Shown here: positions 39,733 to 52,108 of the stretch, piece after piece
Numbering within the stretch: position 1 is the first letter of the stretch
Layout: every line of letters starts with the position of its first letter
NCBI RefSeq assembly: GCF_050948175.1
Contig: NW_027490135.1
Coordinates: forward strand, 1,178,001-1,242,000
DNA: 64,000 bases
Source: Xylocopa sonorina
Taxonomy: Eukaryota; Arthropoda; Insecta; Hymenoptera; Apidae
Direction of reading: 5' to 3'
Position numbers and translations under genes: made by a program
Notes under the pieces: model-generated
What the model saw: only the letters and a program-made list of their open reading frames with translations
Database searches by the model: none
What the model was told of the DNA's origin: nothing

Positions 39733-42700
39733 GTTATGCATTCCTCGTCTACGATTCAAATGAAAGTAAATGCGACACTTCCTTGCAAGGAAATAGCGTT
39801 TACAGATGTCTACGTATCGTAGCAATAGAGTTCATATGATTCATAAAACGCGATATCGCATCTCATTTCTATGTTTCATGTTAAGATATAACATGATTTG
39901 CGAAGTGTTATGTATTCCTCGTCTACACTTCAAATGAATGTAAATGCGACACTTCCTTGCAAGGGAATAGCGTTTGCAGATGTCTACGTATAGTAGCAAT
40001 AGATTTCTAATGCTCCTTAAAACGCGATATCGCATCTCATTTCTATGTTTCATGGTAAGATATAATATGATTTGCGAAGTGTCACGTATTCCTCGTCTAC
40101 ACTTCAAATGAATGTAAATGCGACACTTCCTTGCAAGGAAATAGCGTTTGCAGATGTTTACCTATCGTAGCAATAGAGTTCTAATGCTTCTTAAAACGCG
40201 ATATGGCATCTCATTTCTATGTTTCATGGTAAGATATAATATGATTTGCGAACTGTTATGTATTCCTCGTCTGCATTTCAAATGAATGTAAATGCGACAC
40301 TTCCTTGCAAGGAAATAGCGTTTGCAGATGTCTACGTATCGTAGCAATAGAGTTCTTATGATTCTTAAAACGCGATATCGCATCTCATTTCTATGTTTCA
40401 TGGTAAGATATATTATGATTTGCGAAGTGTTATGTATTCCTCGTCTACACTTCGAATTAATGTAAATGCGATACTTCCTTCCTAGGAAATAGCGTTTGCA
40501 GATGTCTACGTATCGTAGCAATAGAATTCTAATGCTTCTTAAAACGCGATATCGCATCTCATTTCTATGCTTCATGGTAAGATATAATATGATTTGCGAA
40601 GTATTATGTATTCCTCGTCTACACTTCAAATGAATGTGAATGCGACACTTCCTCGCTAGGAAATAGCGTTTGCAGATGTCTACGTATAGTAGCAATAGAT
40701 TTCTAATGCTCCTTAAAACGCGATATCGCATCTCATTTCTATGTTTCATGGTAAGATATAATATGATTTGCGAAGTGTCACGTATTCCTCGTCTACACTT
40801 CAAATGAATGTAAATGTGAGACTTCCTTGCAAGGAAATAGCGTTTGCAGATGTTTACCTATCGTAGCAATAGAGTTCTAATGCTTCTTAAAACGCGATAT
40901 GGCATCTCATTTCTATGTTTCATGGTAAGATATAATATGATTTGCGAAGTGTTATGTATTCCTCGTCTGCATTTCAAATGAATGTAAATGCGACACTTCC
41001 TTGGAAGGAAATAGCGTTTGCAGATGTCTACCTATCGTAGCAATAGAATTCTAATGCTTCTTAAAACGCGATATCGCATCTCATTTCTATGTTTCATGGT
41101 ACGATATAATATGATTTGCGAAGTGTTATGTATTCCTCGTCTACACTTCAAATGAATGTGAATGCGACACTTCCTCGCTAGGAAATAGCGTTTGCAGATG
41201 TCTACGTATCGTAGCAATAGAGTTCATATGATTCTTAAAACGCGATATCGCATCTCATTTCTATGTTTCATGGTAAGATATAACATGATTTGCGAAGTGT
41301 TATGTATTCCTCGTCTACACATCAAATGAATGTGAATGCGATACTACCTCGCTAGGAAATAGCGTTTGCAGATGTGTACGTATCGTAGCAATAGAGTTCT
41401 TATGATTCTTAAAACGCGATATCGCATCTCATTTCTATGTTTCATGGTAAGATACAATATGATTTACGAAGTGTTATGTATTCCTCGTCTACACTTCAAA
41501 TGAATGTAAATGCGACACTTCCTTGCAAGGAAATAGCGTTTGCAGATGTCTACCTATCGTAGCAATAGAATTCTAATGCTTCTTAAAACGCGATATCGCA
41601 TCTCATTTCTATGTTTCATGGTACGATATAATATGATTTGTGAAGTGTTATGTATTCCTCGTCTACACTTCAAATGAATGTAAATGCGACACTTCCTTCC
41701 TAGGAAATAGCGTCTGCAGATGTCTAGGTATCGTAGCAATATAGTTCTAATGCTTCTTAAAACGCGATATCGCATCTCATTTCTATGTTTCATGGTAAGA
41801 TGTAATATGATTTGCGAAGTGTTATGTATTCCTCCTCTTCACTTGAAATGAATGTAAATGCGACACTTCCTTGCAAGGAAATAGCGTTTGCAGATGTCTA
41901 CGTATCGAAGCAATAGTGTTCAAATGCTTCTTAAAACGAGATATTGCATCTCATACATATCTTTCATGATAAGATATAATATTCATTGCGAAGTGTTATG
42001 TATTCCTCGTCTACACTTCAAATGAATGTAAATGCGACACTTCCTTGCTAGGAAATGGCGTCTGCAGATGTCTAGGTATCGTAGCGATAGTGTTCTAATG
42101 CTTCTTAAAACGCGAAATCGCACCTCATTTCTATGTTTCATGGTAAGATATAATATGATTTGCGAAGTGTTATGTATTCCTCGTCTACACTTCAAATGAA
42201 TGTAAATGCGACACTTCCTTGCAAGGAAATAGAGTTTGCAGATGTCTACCTATCGTAGCAATAGAATTCTAATGCTTCTTAAAACGCGATATCGCATCTC
42301 ATATCTATGTTTCATGGTAAGATATAATATGATTTGCGAAGTTTTATGTATTCCTCGTCTACACTTCAAATGAATGTAAATGCGACACTTCCTTGCAAGG
42401 GAATAGAGTTTGCAGATGTCTACCTATCGTAGCAATAGAATTCTAATGCTTCTTAAAACGCGATATCGCATCTCATTTCTATGTTTCATGGTAAGATATA
42501 ATATAATTTGCGAAGTGTTATGTATTCCTCGTCTACACTTCAAATGAATGTGAATGCGACACTTCCTCGCTAGGAAATAGCGTTTGCAGATGTCTACGTA
42601 TCGTAGCAATAGAGTTCATATGATTCTTAAAACGCGATATCGCATCTCATTTCTATGTTTCATGGTAAGATATAACATGATTTGCGAAGTGTTATGTATT

Positions 42701-45670
42701 CCTCGTCTACACTTCAAATGAATGTGAATGCGATACTTCCTCGCTAGGAAATAGCGATTGTAGATGTCTACGTATCGTAGCAATAGCTTTCTAATGCTTC
42801 TTAAAACGCGATATCGCATCTCATTTCTATGTTTCATGGTAAGATATAACATGATTTGCGAAGTGTTATGTATTCCTCGTCTACACATCAAATGAATGTG
42901 AATGCGATACTACCTCGCTAGGAAATAGCGTTTGCAGATGTGTACGTATCGTAGCAATAGAGTTCTTATGATTCTTAAAACGCGATATCGCATCGCATTT
43001 CTATGGTTCATGGTAAGATATAATACGATTTGCGAAGTGTTATGTATTCCTCGTCTACACTTCAAATGAATGTAAATACGACGCTTCCTTGCTAGGAAAT
43101 AGCGCCTGCAGATGTCTAGGTATCGCAGCGATAGTGTTCTAATGCTTCTTAAAACGCGATATCGCATCTCATTTCTATGTTTCATGGTAAGATACAATAT
43201 GATTTGCGAAGTGTTATGTATTCCTCGTCTACACTTCAAATGAATGTAAATGCGACACTTCCTTGCAAGGAAATAGCGTTTGCAGATGTCTACCTATCGT
43301 AGCAATAGAATTCTAATGCTTCTTAAAACGCGATATCGCATCTCATTTCTATGTTTCATGGTACGATATAATATGATTTGTGAAGTGTTATGTATTCCTC
43401 GTCTACACTTCAAATGAATGTAAATGCGACACTTCCTTCCTAGGAAATAGCGTCTGCAGATGTCTAGGTATCGTAGCAATATAGTTCTAATGCTTCTTAA
43501 AACGCGATATCGCATCTCATTTCTATGTTTCATGGTAAGATGTAATATGATTTGCGAAGTGTTATGTATTCCTCCTCTTCACTTGAAATGAATGTAAATG
43601 CGACACTTCCTTGCAAGGAAATAGCGTTTGCAGATGTCTACGTATCGAAGCAATAGTGTTCAAATGCTTCTTAAAACGAGATATTGCATCTCATACATAT
43701 CTTTCATGATAAGATATAATATTCATTGCGAAGTGTTATGTATTCCTCGTCTACACTTCAAATGAATGTAAATGCGACACTTCCTTGCTAGGAAATGGCG
43801 TCTGCAGATGTCTAGGTATCGTAGCGATAGTGTTCTAATGCTTCTTAAAACGCGAAATCGCACCTCATTTCTATGTTTCATGGTAAGATATAATATGATT
43901 TGCGAAGTGTTATGTATTCCTCGTCTACACTTCAAATGAATGTAAATGCGACACTTCCTTGCAAGGAAATAGAGTTTGCAGATGTCTACCTATCGTAGCA
44001 ATAGAATTCTAATGCTTCTTAAAACGCGATATCGCATCTCATATCTATGTTTCATGGTAAGATATAATATGATTTGCGAAGTTTTATGTATTCCTCGTCT
44101 ACACTTCAAATGAATGTAAATGCGACACTTCCTTGCAAGGGAATAGAGTTTGCAGATGTCTACCTATCGTAGCAATAGAATTCTAATGCTTCTTAAAACG
44201 CGATATCGCATCTCATTTCTATGTTTCATGGTAAGATATAATATAATTTGCGAAGTGTTATGTATTCCTCGTCTACACTTCAAATGAATGTGAATGCGAC
44301 ACTTCCTCGCTAGGAAATAGCGTTTGCAGATGTCTACGTATCGTAGCAATAGAGTTCATATGATTCTTAAAACGCGATATCGCATCTCATTTCTATGTTT
44401 CATGGTAAGATATAACATGATTTGCGAAGTGTTATGTATTCCTCGTCTACACTTCAAATGAATGTGAATGCGATACTTCCTCGCTAGGAAATAGCGATTG
44501 TAGATGTCTACGTATCGTAGCAATAGCTTTCTAATGCTTCTTAAAACGCGATATCGCATCTCATTTCTATGTTTCATGGTAAGATATAATATGATTTGCG
44601 AAGTGTTATGTATTCCTCGTCTACACTTCAAATGAATGTAAAGGCGACACTTCCTTGCAAGGAAGTAGCGTTTGCAGATGTCTACGTATCGAAGCAATAG
44701 AGTTCAGAAGCTTCTTAAAACGAGATATTGCATCTCATATCTATGTTTCATGATAAGATAGAATATTCATTGCGAAGTGTTATGCATTCCTCGTCTACGA
44801 TTCAAATGAAAGTAAATGCGAGACTTCCAAACAAGGAAATAACGATTGCAGATGTCTACGTATCGTAGCAATAGAGTTCATATGATTCTTAAAACGCGAT
44901 ATCGCATCTCATTTCTATGTTTCATGGTAAGATATAACATGATTTGCGAAGTGTTATGTATTCCTCGTCAACACTTCAAATGAATGTGAATGCGATACTT
45001 CCTCGCTAGGAAATAGCGTTTGCAGATGTCTACGTATCGTAGCAATAGCTTTCTAATGCTTCTTAAAACGCGATATCGCATCTCATTTCTATGTTTCATG
45101 GTAAGATGTAATATGATTTGCGAAGTGTTATGCATTCCTCGTCTACACTTCAAATGAATGTAAATGCGACACTTCCTTGCTAGGAAATAGCGTCTACAGA
45201 TGTCTACCTATCGTAGCAATAGTGTTTTAATGCTTCTTAAAACGCGATATCGCATCTCATTTCTATGTTTCATGGTAAGATATAACATGATTTGCGAAGT
45301 GTTATGTATTCCTCGTCTACACTTCAAATGAATGTGAATGCGATACTTCCTCGCTAGGAAATAGCGTTGGCAGATGTCTACGTATCGTAGCAATAGCTTT
45401 CTAATGCTTCTTAAAACGCGAAATCGCATCTCATTTCTATGTTTCATGGTAAGATATAATATTCTTTGCGAAGTGTTATGCATTCCCCGTCTACGATTCA
45501 AATGAAAGTAAATGCGACACTTCCTTGCAAGGAAATAGCGTTTACAGATGTCTACGTATCGTAGCAATAGAGTTCATGTGATACTTAAAACGCGACATCG
45601 CATCTCATTTCTATGTTTCATGTTAAGATATAACATGATTCGCGAAGTGTTATGTATTCCTCGTCTACAC
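39733..45670. repeat. 5.9-kb block, copy 1 of the 37-monomer (6438 bp) duplication
   Basis: This roughly 34-monomer block matches 46171-52108 at an offset of 6438 bp (37 x 174). Rare sites such as GCGATATGGC, CATACATATCTTTC and ACTACCTCGC all recur in order. The only differences I noticed are at 44829 (A here, T at 51267) and 45596 (C here, T at 52034). About 500 bp (three monomers) of unrelated order lie between the two copies. Confidence 0.92.
41407..44588. repeat. 10-mer (1740 bp) duplication nested in the 5.9-kb block
   Basis: Sequence at about 41407-42848 recurs at 43147-44588, an offset of 1740 bp. The shared rare sites are GATTTGTGAAG, CTCTTCACTTG, CATACATATCTTTC and GGAAATGGCG. One difference is ATTTACGAAG at 41462 versus ATTTGCGAAG at 43202. 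The whole nested structure is reproduced at about 47845-51026, so this duplication predates the 6438-bp one. Confidence 0.9.
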
Positions 45671-46170
45671 ATCAAATGAATGTGAATGCGATACTACCTC
45701 GCTAGGAAATAGCGTTTGCAGATGTGTACGTATCGTAGCAATAGAGTTCTTATGATTCTTAAAACGCGATATCGCATCTCATTTCTATGTTTCATGGTAA
45801 GATACAATATGATTTGCGAAGTGTTATGTATTCCTCGTCTACACTTCAAATGAATGTGAATGCGACACTTCCTCGCTAGGAAATAGCGTTTGCAGATGTC
45901 TACGTATCGTAGCAATAGAGTTCATATGATTCTTAAAACGCGATATCGCATCTCATTTCTATGTTTCATGGTAAGATATAACATGATTTGCGAAGTGTTA
46001 TGTATTCCTCGTCTACACTTCAAATGAATGTGAATGCGATACTTCCTCGCTAGGAAATAGCGATTGTAGATGTCTACGTATCGTAGCAATAGCTTTCTAA
46101 TGCTTCTTAAAACGCGATATCGCATCTCATTTCTATGTTTCATGGTAAGATATAATATGATTTGCGAAGT

Positions 46171-49100
46171 GTTATGCATTCCTCGTCTACGATTCAAATG
46201 AAAGTAAATGCGACACTTCCTTGCAAGGAAATAGCGTTTACAGATGTCTACGTATCGTAGCAATAGAGTTCATATGATTCATAAAACGCGATATCGCATC
46301 TCATTTCTATGTTTCATGTTAAGATATAACATGATTTGCGAAGTGTTATGTATTCCTCGTCTACACTTCAAATGAATGTAAATGCGACACTTCCTTGCAA
46401 GGGAATAGCGTTTGCAGATGTCTACGTATAGTAGCAATAGATTTCTAATGCTCCTTAAAACGCGATATCGCATCTCATTTCTATGTTTCATGGTAAGATA
46501 TAATATGATTTGCGAAGTGTCACGTATTCCTCGTCTACACTTCAAATGAATGTAAATGCGACACTTCCTTGCAAGGAAATAGCGTTTGCAGATGTTTACC
46601 TATCGTAGCAATAGAGTTCTAATGCTTCTTAAAACGCGATATGGCATCTCATTTCTATGTTTCATGGTAAGATATAATATGATTTGCGAACTGTTATGTA
46701 TTCCTCGTCTGCATTTCAAATGAATGTAAATGCGACACTTCCTTGCAAGGAAATAGCGTTTGCAGATGTCTACGTATCGTAGCAATAGAGTTCTTATGAT
46801 TCTTAAAACGCGATATCGCATCTCATTTCTATGTTTCATGGTAAGATATATTATGATTTGCGAAGTGTTATGTATTCCTCGTCTACACTTCGAATTAATG
46901 TAAATGCGATACTTCCTTCCTAGGAAATAGCGTTTGCAGATGTCTACGTATCGTAGCAATAGAATTCTAATGCTTCTTAAAACGCGATATCGCATCTCAT
47001 TTCTATGCTTCATGGTAAGATATAATATGATTTGCGAAGTATTATGTATTCCTCGTCTACACTTCAAATGAATGTGAATGCGACACTTCCTCGCTAGGAA
47101 ATAGCGTTTGCAGATGTCTACGTATAGTAGCAATAGATTTCTAATGCTCCTTAAAACGCGATATCGCATCTCATTTCTATGTTTCATGGTAAGATATAAT
47201 ATGATTTGCGAAGTGTCACGTATTCCTCGTCTACACTTCAAATGAATGTAAATGTGAGACTTCCTTGCAAGGAAATAGCGTTTGCAGATGTTTACCTATC
47301 GTAGCAATAGAGTTCTAATGCTTCTTAAAACGCGATATGGCATCTCATTTCTATGTTTCATGGTAAGATATAATATGATTTGCGAAGTGTTATGTATTCC
47401 TCGTCTGCATTTCAAATGAATGTAAATGCGACACTTCCTTGGAAGGAAATAGCGTTTGCAGATGTCTACCTATCGTAGCAATAGAATTCTAATGCTTCTT
47501 AAAACGCGATATCGCATCTCATTTCTATGTTTCATGGTACGATATAATATGATTTGCGAAGTGTTATGTATTCCTCGTCTACACTTCAAATGAATGTGAA
47601 TGCGACACTTCCTCGCTAGGAAATAGCGTTTGCAGATGTCTACGTATCGTAGCAATAGAGTTCATATGATTCTTAAAACGCGATATCGCATCTCATTTCT
47701 ATGTTTCATGGTAAGATATAACATGATTTGCGAAGTGTTATGTATTCCTCGTCTACACATCAAATGAATGTGAATGCGATACTACCTCGCTAGGAAATAG
47801 CGTTTGCAGATGTGTACGTATCGTAGCAATAGAGTTCTTATGATTCTTAAAACGCGATATCGCATCTCATTTCTATGTTTCATGGTAAGATACAATATGA
47901 TTTACGAAGTGTTATGTATTCCTCGTCTACACTTCAAATGAATGTAAATGCGACACTTCCTTGCAAGGAAATAGCGTTTGCAGATGTCTACCTATCGTAG
48001 CAATAGAATTCTAATGCTTCTTAAAACGCGATATCGCATCTCATTTCTATGTTTCATGGTACGATATAATATGATTTGTGAAGTGTTATGTATTCCTCGT
48101 CTACACTTCAAATGAATGTAAATGCGACACTTCCTTCCTAGGAAATAGCGTCTGCAGATGTCTAGGTATCGTAGCAATATAGTTCTAATGCTTCTTAAAA
48201 CGCGATATCGCATCTCATTTCTATGTTTCATGGTAAGATGTAATATGATTTGCGAAGTGTTATGTATTCCTCCTCTTCACTTGAAATGAATGTAAATGCG
48301 ACACTTCCTTGCAAGGAAATAGCGTTTGCAGATGTCTACGTATCGAAGCAATAGTGTTCAAATGCTTCTTAAAACGAGATATTGCATCTCATACATATCT
48401 TTCATGATAAGATATAATATTCATTGCGAAGTGTTATGTATTCCTCGTCTACACTTCAAATGAATGTAAATGCGACACTTCCTTGCTAGGAAATGGCGTC
48501 TGCAGATGTCTAGGTATCGTAGCGATAGTGTTCTAATGCTTCTTAAAACGCGAAATCGCACCTCATTTCTATGTTTCATGGTAAGATATAATATGATTTG
48601 CGAAGTGTTATGTATTCCTCGTCTACACTTCAAATGAATGTAAATGCGACACTTCCTTGCAAGGAAATAGAGTTTGCAGATGTCTACCTATCGTAGCAAT
48701 AGAATTCTAATGCTTCTTAAAACGCGATATCGCATCTCATATCTATGTTTCATGGTAAGATATAATATGATTTGCGAAGTTTTATGTATTCCTCGTCTAC
48801 ACTTCAAATGAATGTAAATGCGACACTTCCTTGCAAGGGAATAGAGTTTGCAGATGTCTACCTATCGTAGCAATAGAATTCTAATGCTTCTTAAAACGCG
48901 ATATCGCATCTCATTTCTATGTTTCATGGTAAGATATAATATAATTTGCGAAGTGTTATGTATTCCTCGTCTACACTTCAAATGAATGTGAATGCGACAC
49001 TTCCTCGCTAGGAAATAGCGTTTGCAGATGTCTACGTATCGTAGCAATAGAGTTCATATGATTCTTAAAACGCGATATCGCATCTCATTTCTATGTTTCA

Positions 49101-52100
49101 TGGTAAGATATAACATGATTTGCGAAGTGTTATGTATTCCTCGTCTACACTTCAAATGAATGTGAATGCGATACTTCCTCGCTAGGAAATAGCGATTGTA
49201 GATGTCTACGTATCGTAGCAATAGCTTTCTAATGCTTCTTAAAACGCGATATCGCATCTCATTTCTATGTTTCATGGTAAGATATAACATGATTTGCGAA
49301 GTGTTATGTATTCCTCGTCTACACATCAAATGAATGTGAATGCGATACTACCTCGCTAGGAAATAGCGTTTGCAGATGTGTACGTATCGTAGCAATAGAG
49401 TTCTTATGATTCTTAAAACGCGATATCGCATCGCATTTCTATGGTTCATGGTAAGATATAATACGATTTGCGAAGTGTTATGTATTCCTCGTCTACACTT
49501 CAAATGAATGTAAATACGACGCTTCCTTGCTAGGAAATAGCGCCTGCAGATGTCTAGGTATCGCAGCGATAGTGTTCTAATGCTTCTTAAAACGCGATAT
49601 CGCATCTCATTTCTATGTTTCATGGTAAGATACAATATGATTTGCGAAGTGTTATGTATTCCTCGTCTACACTTCAAATGAATGTAAATGCGACACTTCC
49701 TTGCAAGGAAATAGCGTTTGCAGATGTCTACCTATCGTAGCAATAGAATTCTAATGCTTCTTAAAACGCGATATCGCATCTCATTTCTATGTTTCATGGT
49801 ACGATATAATATGATTTGTGAAGTGTTATGTATTCCTCGTCTACACTTCAAATGAATGTAAATGCGACACTTCCTTCCTAGGAAATAGCGTCTGCAGATG
49901 TCTAGGTATCGTAGCAATATAGTTCTAATGCTTCTTAAAACGCGATATCGCATCTCATTTCTATGTTTCATGGTAAGATGTAATATGATTTGCGAAGTGT
50001 TATGTATTCCTCCTCTTCACTTGAAATGAATGTAAATGCGACACTTCCTTGCAAGGAAATAGCGTTTGCAGATGTCTACGTATCGAAGCAATAGTGTTCA
50101 AATGCTTCTTAAAACGAGATATTGCATCTCATACATATCTTTCATGATAAGATATAATATTCATTGCGAAGTGTTATGTATTCCTCGTCTACACTTCAAA
50201 TGAATGTAAATGCGACACTTCCTTGCTAGGAAATGGCGTCTGCAGATGTCTAGGTATCGTAGCGATAGTGTTCTAATGCTTCTTAAAACGCGAAATCGCA
50301 CCTCATTTCTATGTTTCATGGTAAGATATAATATGATTTGCGAAGTGTTATGTATTCCTCGTCTACACTTCAAATGAATGTAAATGCGACACTTCCTTGC
50401 AAGGAAATAGAGTTTGCAGATGTCTACCTATCGTAGCAATAGAATTCTAATGCTTCTTAAAACGCGATATCGCATCTCATATCTATGTTTCATGGTAAGA
50501 TATAATATGATTTGCGAAGTTTTATGTATTCCTCGTCTACACTTCAAATGAATGTAAATGCGACACTTCCTTGCAAGGGAATAGAGTTTGCAGATGTCTA
50601 CCTATCGTAGCAATAGAATTCTAATGCTTCTTAAAACGCGATATCGCATCTCATTTCTATGTTTCATGGTAAGATATAATATAATTTGCGAAGTGTTATG
50701 TATTCCTCGTCTACACTTCAAATGAATGTGAATGCGACACTTCCTCGCTAGGAAATAGCGTTTGCAGATGTCTACGTATCGTAGCAATAGAGTTCATATG
50801 ATTCTTAAAACGCGATATCGCATCTCATTTCTATGTTTCATGGTAAGATATAACATGATTTGCGAAGTGTTATGTATTCCTCGTCTACACTTCAAATGAA
50901 TGTGAATGCGATACTTCCTCGCTAGGAAATAGCGATTGTAGATGTCTACGTATCGTAGCAATAGCTTTCTAATGCTTCTTAAAACGCGATATCGCATCTC
51001 ATTTCTATGTTTCATGGTAAGATATAATATGATTTGCGAAGTGTTATGTATTCCTCGTCTACACTTCAAATGAATGTAAAGGCGACACTTCCTTGCAAGG
51101 AAGTAGCGTTTGCAGATGTCTACGTATCGAAGCAATAGAGTTCAGAAGCTTCTTAAAACGAGATATTGCATCTCATATCTATGTTTCATGATAAGATAGA
51201 ATATTCATTGCGAAGTGTTATGCATTCCTCGTCTACGATTCAAATGAAAGTAAATGCGAGACTTCCTAACAAGGAAATAACGATTGCAGATGTCTACGTA
51301 TCGTAGCAATAGAGTTCATATGATTCTTAAAACGCGATATCGCATCTCATTTCTATGTTTCATGGTAAGATATAACATGATTTGCGAAGTGTTATGTATT
51401 CCTCGTCAACACTTCAAATGAATGTGAATGCGATACTTCCTCGCTAGGAAATAGCGTTTGCAGATGTCTACGTATCGTAGCAATAGCTTTCTAATGCTTC
51501 TTAAAACGCGATATCGCATCTCATTTCTATGTTTCATGGTAAGATGTAATATGATTTGCGAAGTGTTATGCATTCCTCGTCTACACTTCAAATGAATGTA
51601 AATGCGACACTTCCTTGCTAGGAAATAGCGTCTACAGATGTCTACCTATCGTAGCAATAGTGTTTTAATGCTTCTTAAAACGCGATATCGCATCTCATTT
51701 CTATGTTTCATGGTAAGATATAACATGATTTGCGAAGTGTTATGTATTCCTCGTCTACACTTCAAATGAATGTGAATGCGATACTTCCTCGCTAGGAAAT
51801 AGCGTTGGCAGATGTCTACGTATCGTAGCAATAGCTTTCTAATGCTTCTTAAAACGCGAAATCGCATCTCATTTCTATGTTTCATGGTAAGATATAATAT
51901 TCTTTGCGAAGTGTTATGCATTCCCCGTCTACGATTCAAATGAAAGTAAATGCGACACTTCCTTGCAAGGAAATAGCGTTTACAGATGTCTACGTATCGT
52001 AGCAATAGAGTTCATGTGATACTTAAAACGCGATATCGCATCTCATTTCTATGTTTCATGTTAAGATATAACATGATTCGCGAAGTGTTATGTATTCCTC

Positions 52101-52108
52101 GTCTACAC
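46171..52108. repeat. 5.9-kb block, copy 2 of the 37-monomer (6438 bp) duplication
   Basis: Partner of 39733-45670. R-type units at 48376, 50116 and 51160 correspond to 41938, 43678 and 44722. Its right end continues into the 19-mer duplication, so the segment 51.19-52.1 kb belongs to both structures. The near-perfect identity means the event is recent, or that the assembly has duplicated a segment. Confidence 0.92.
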
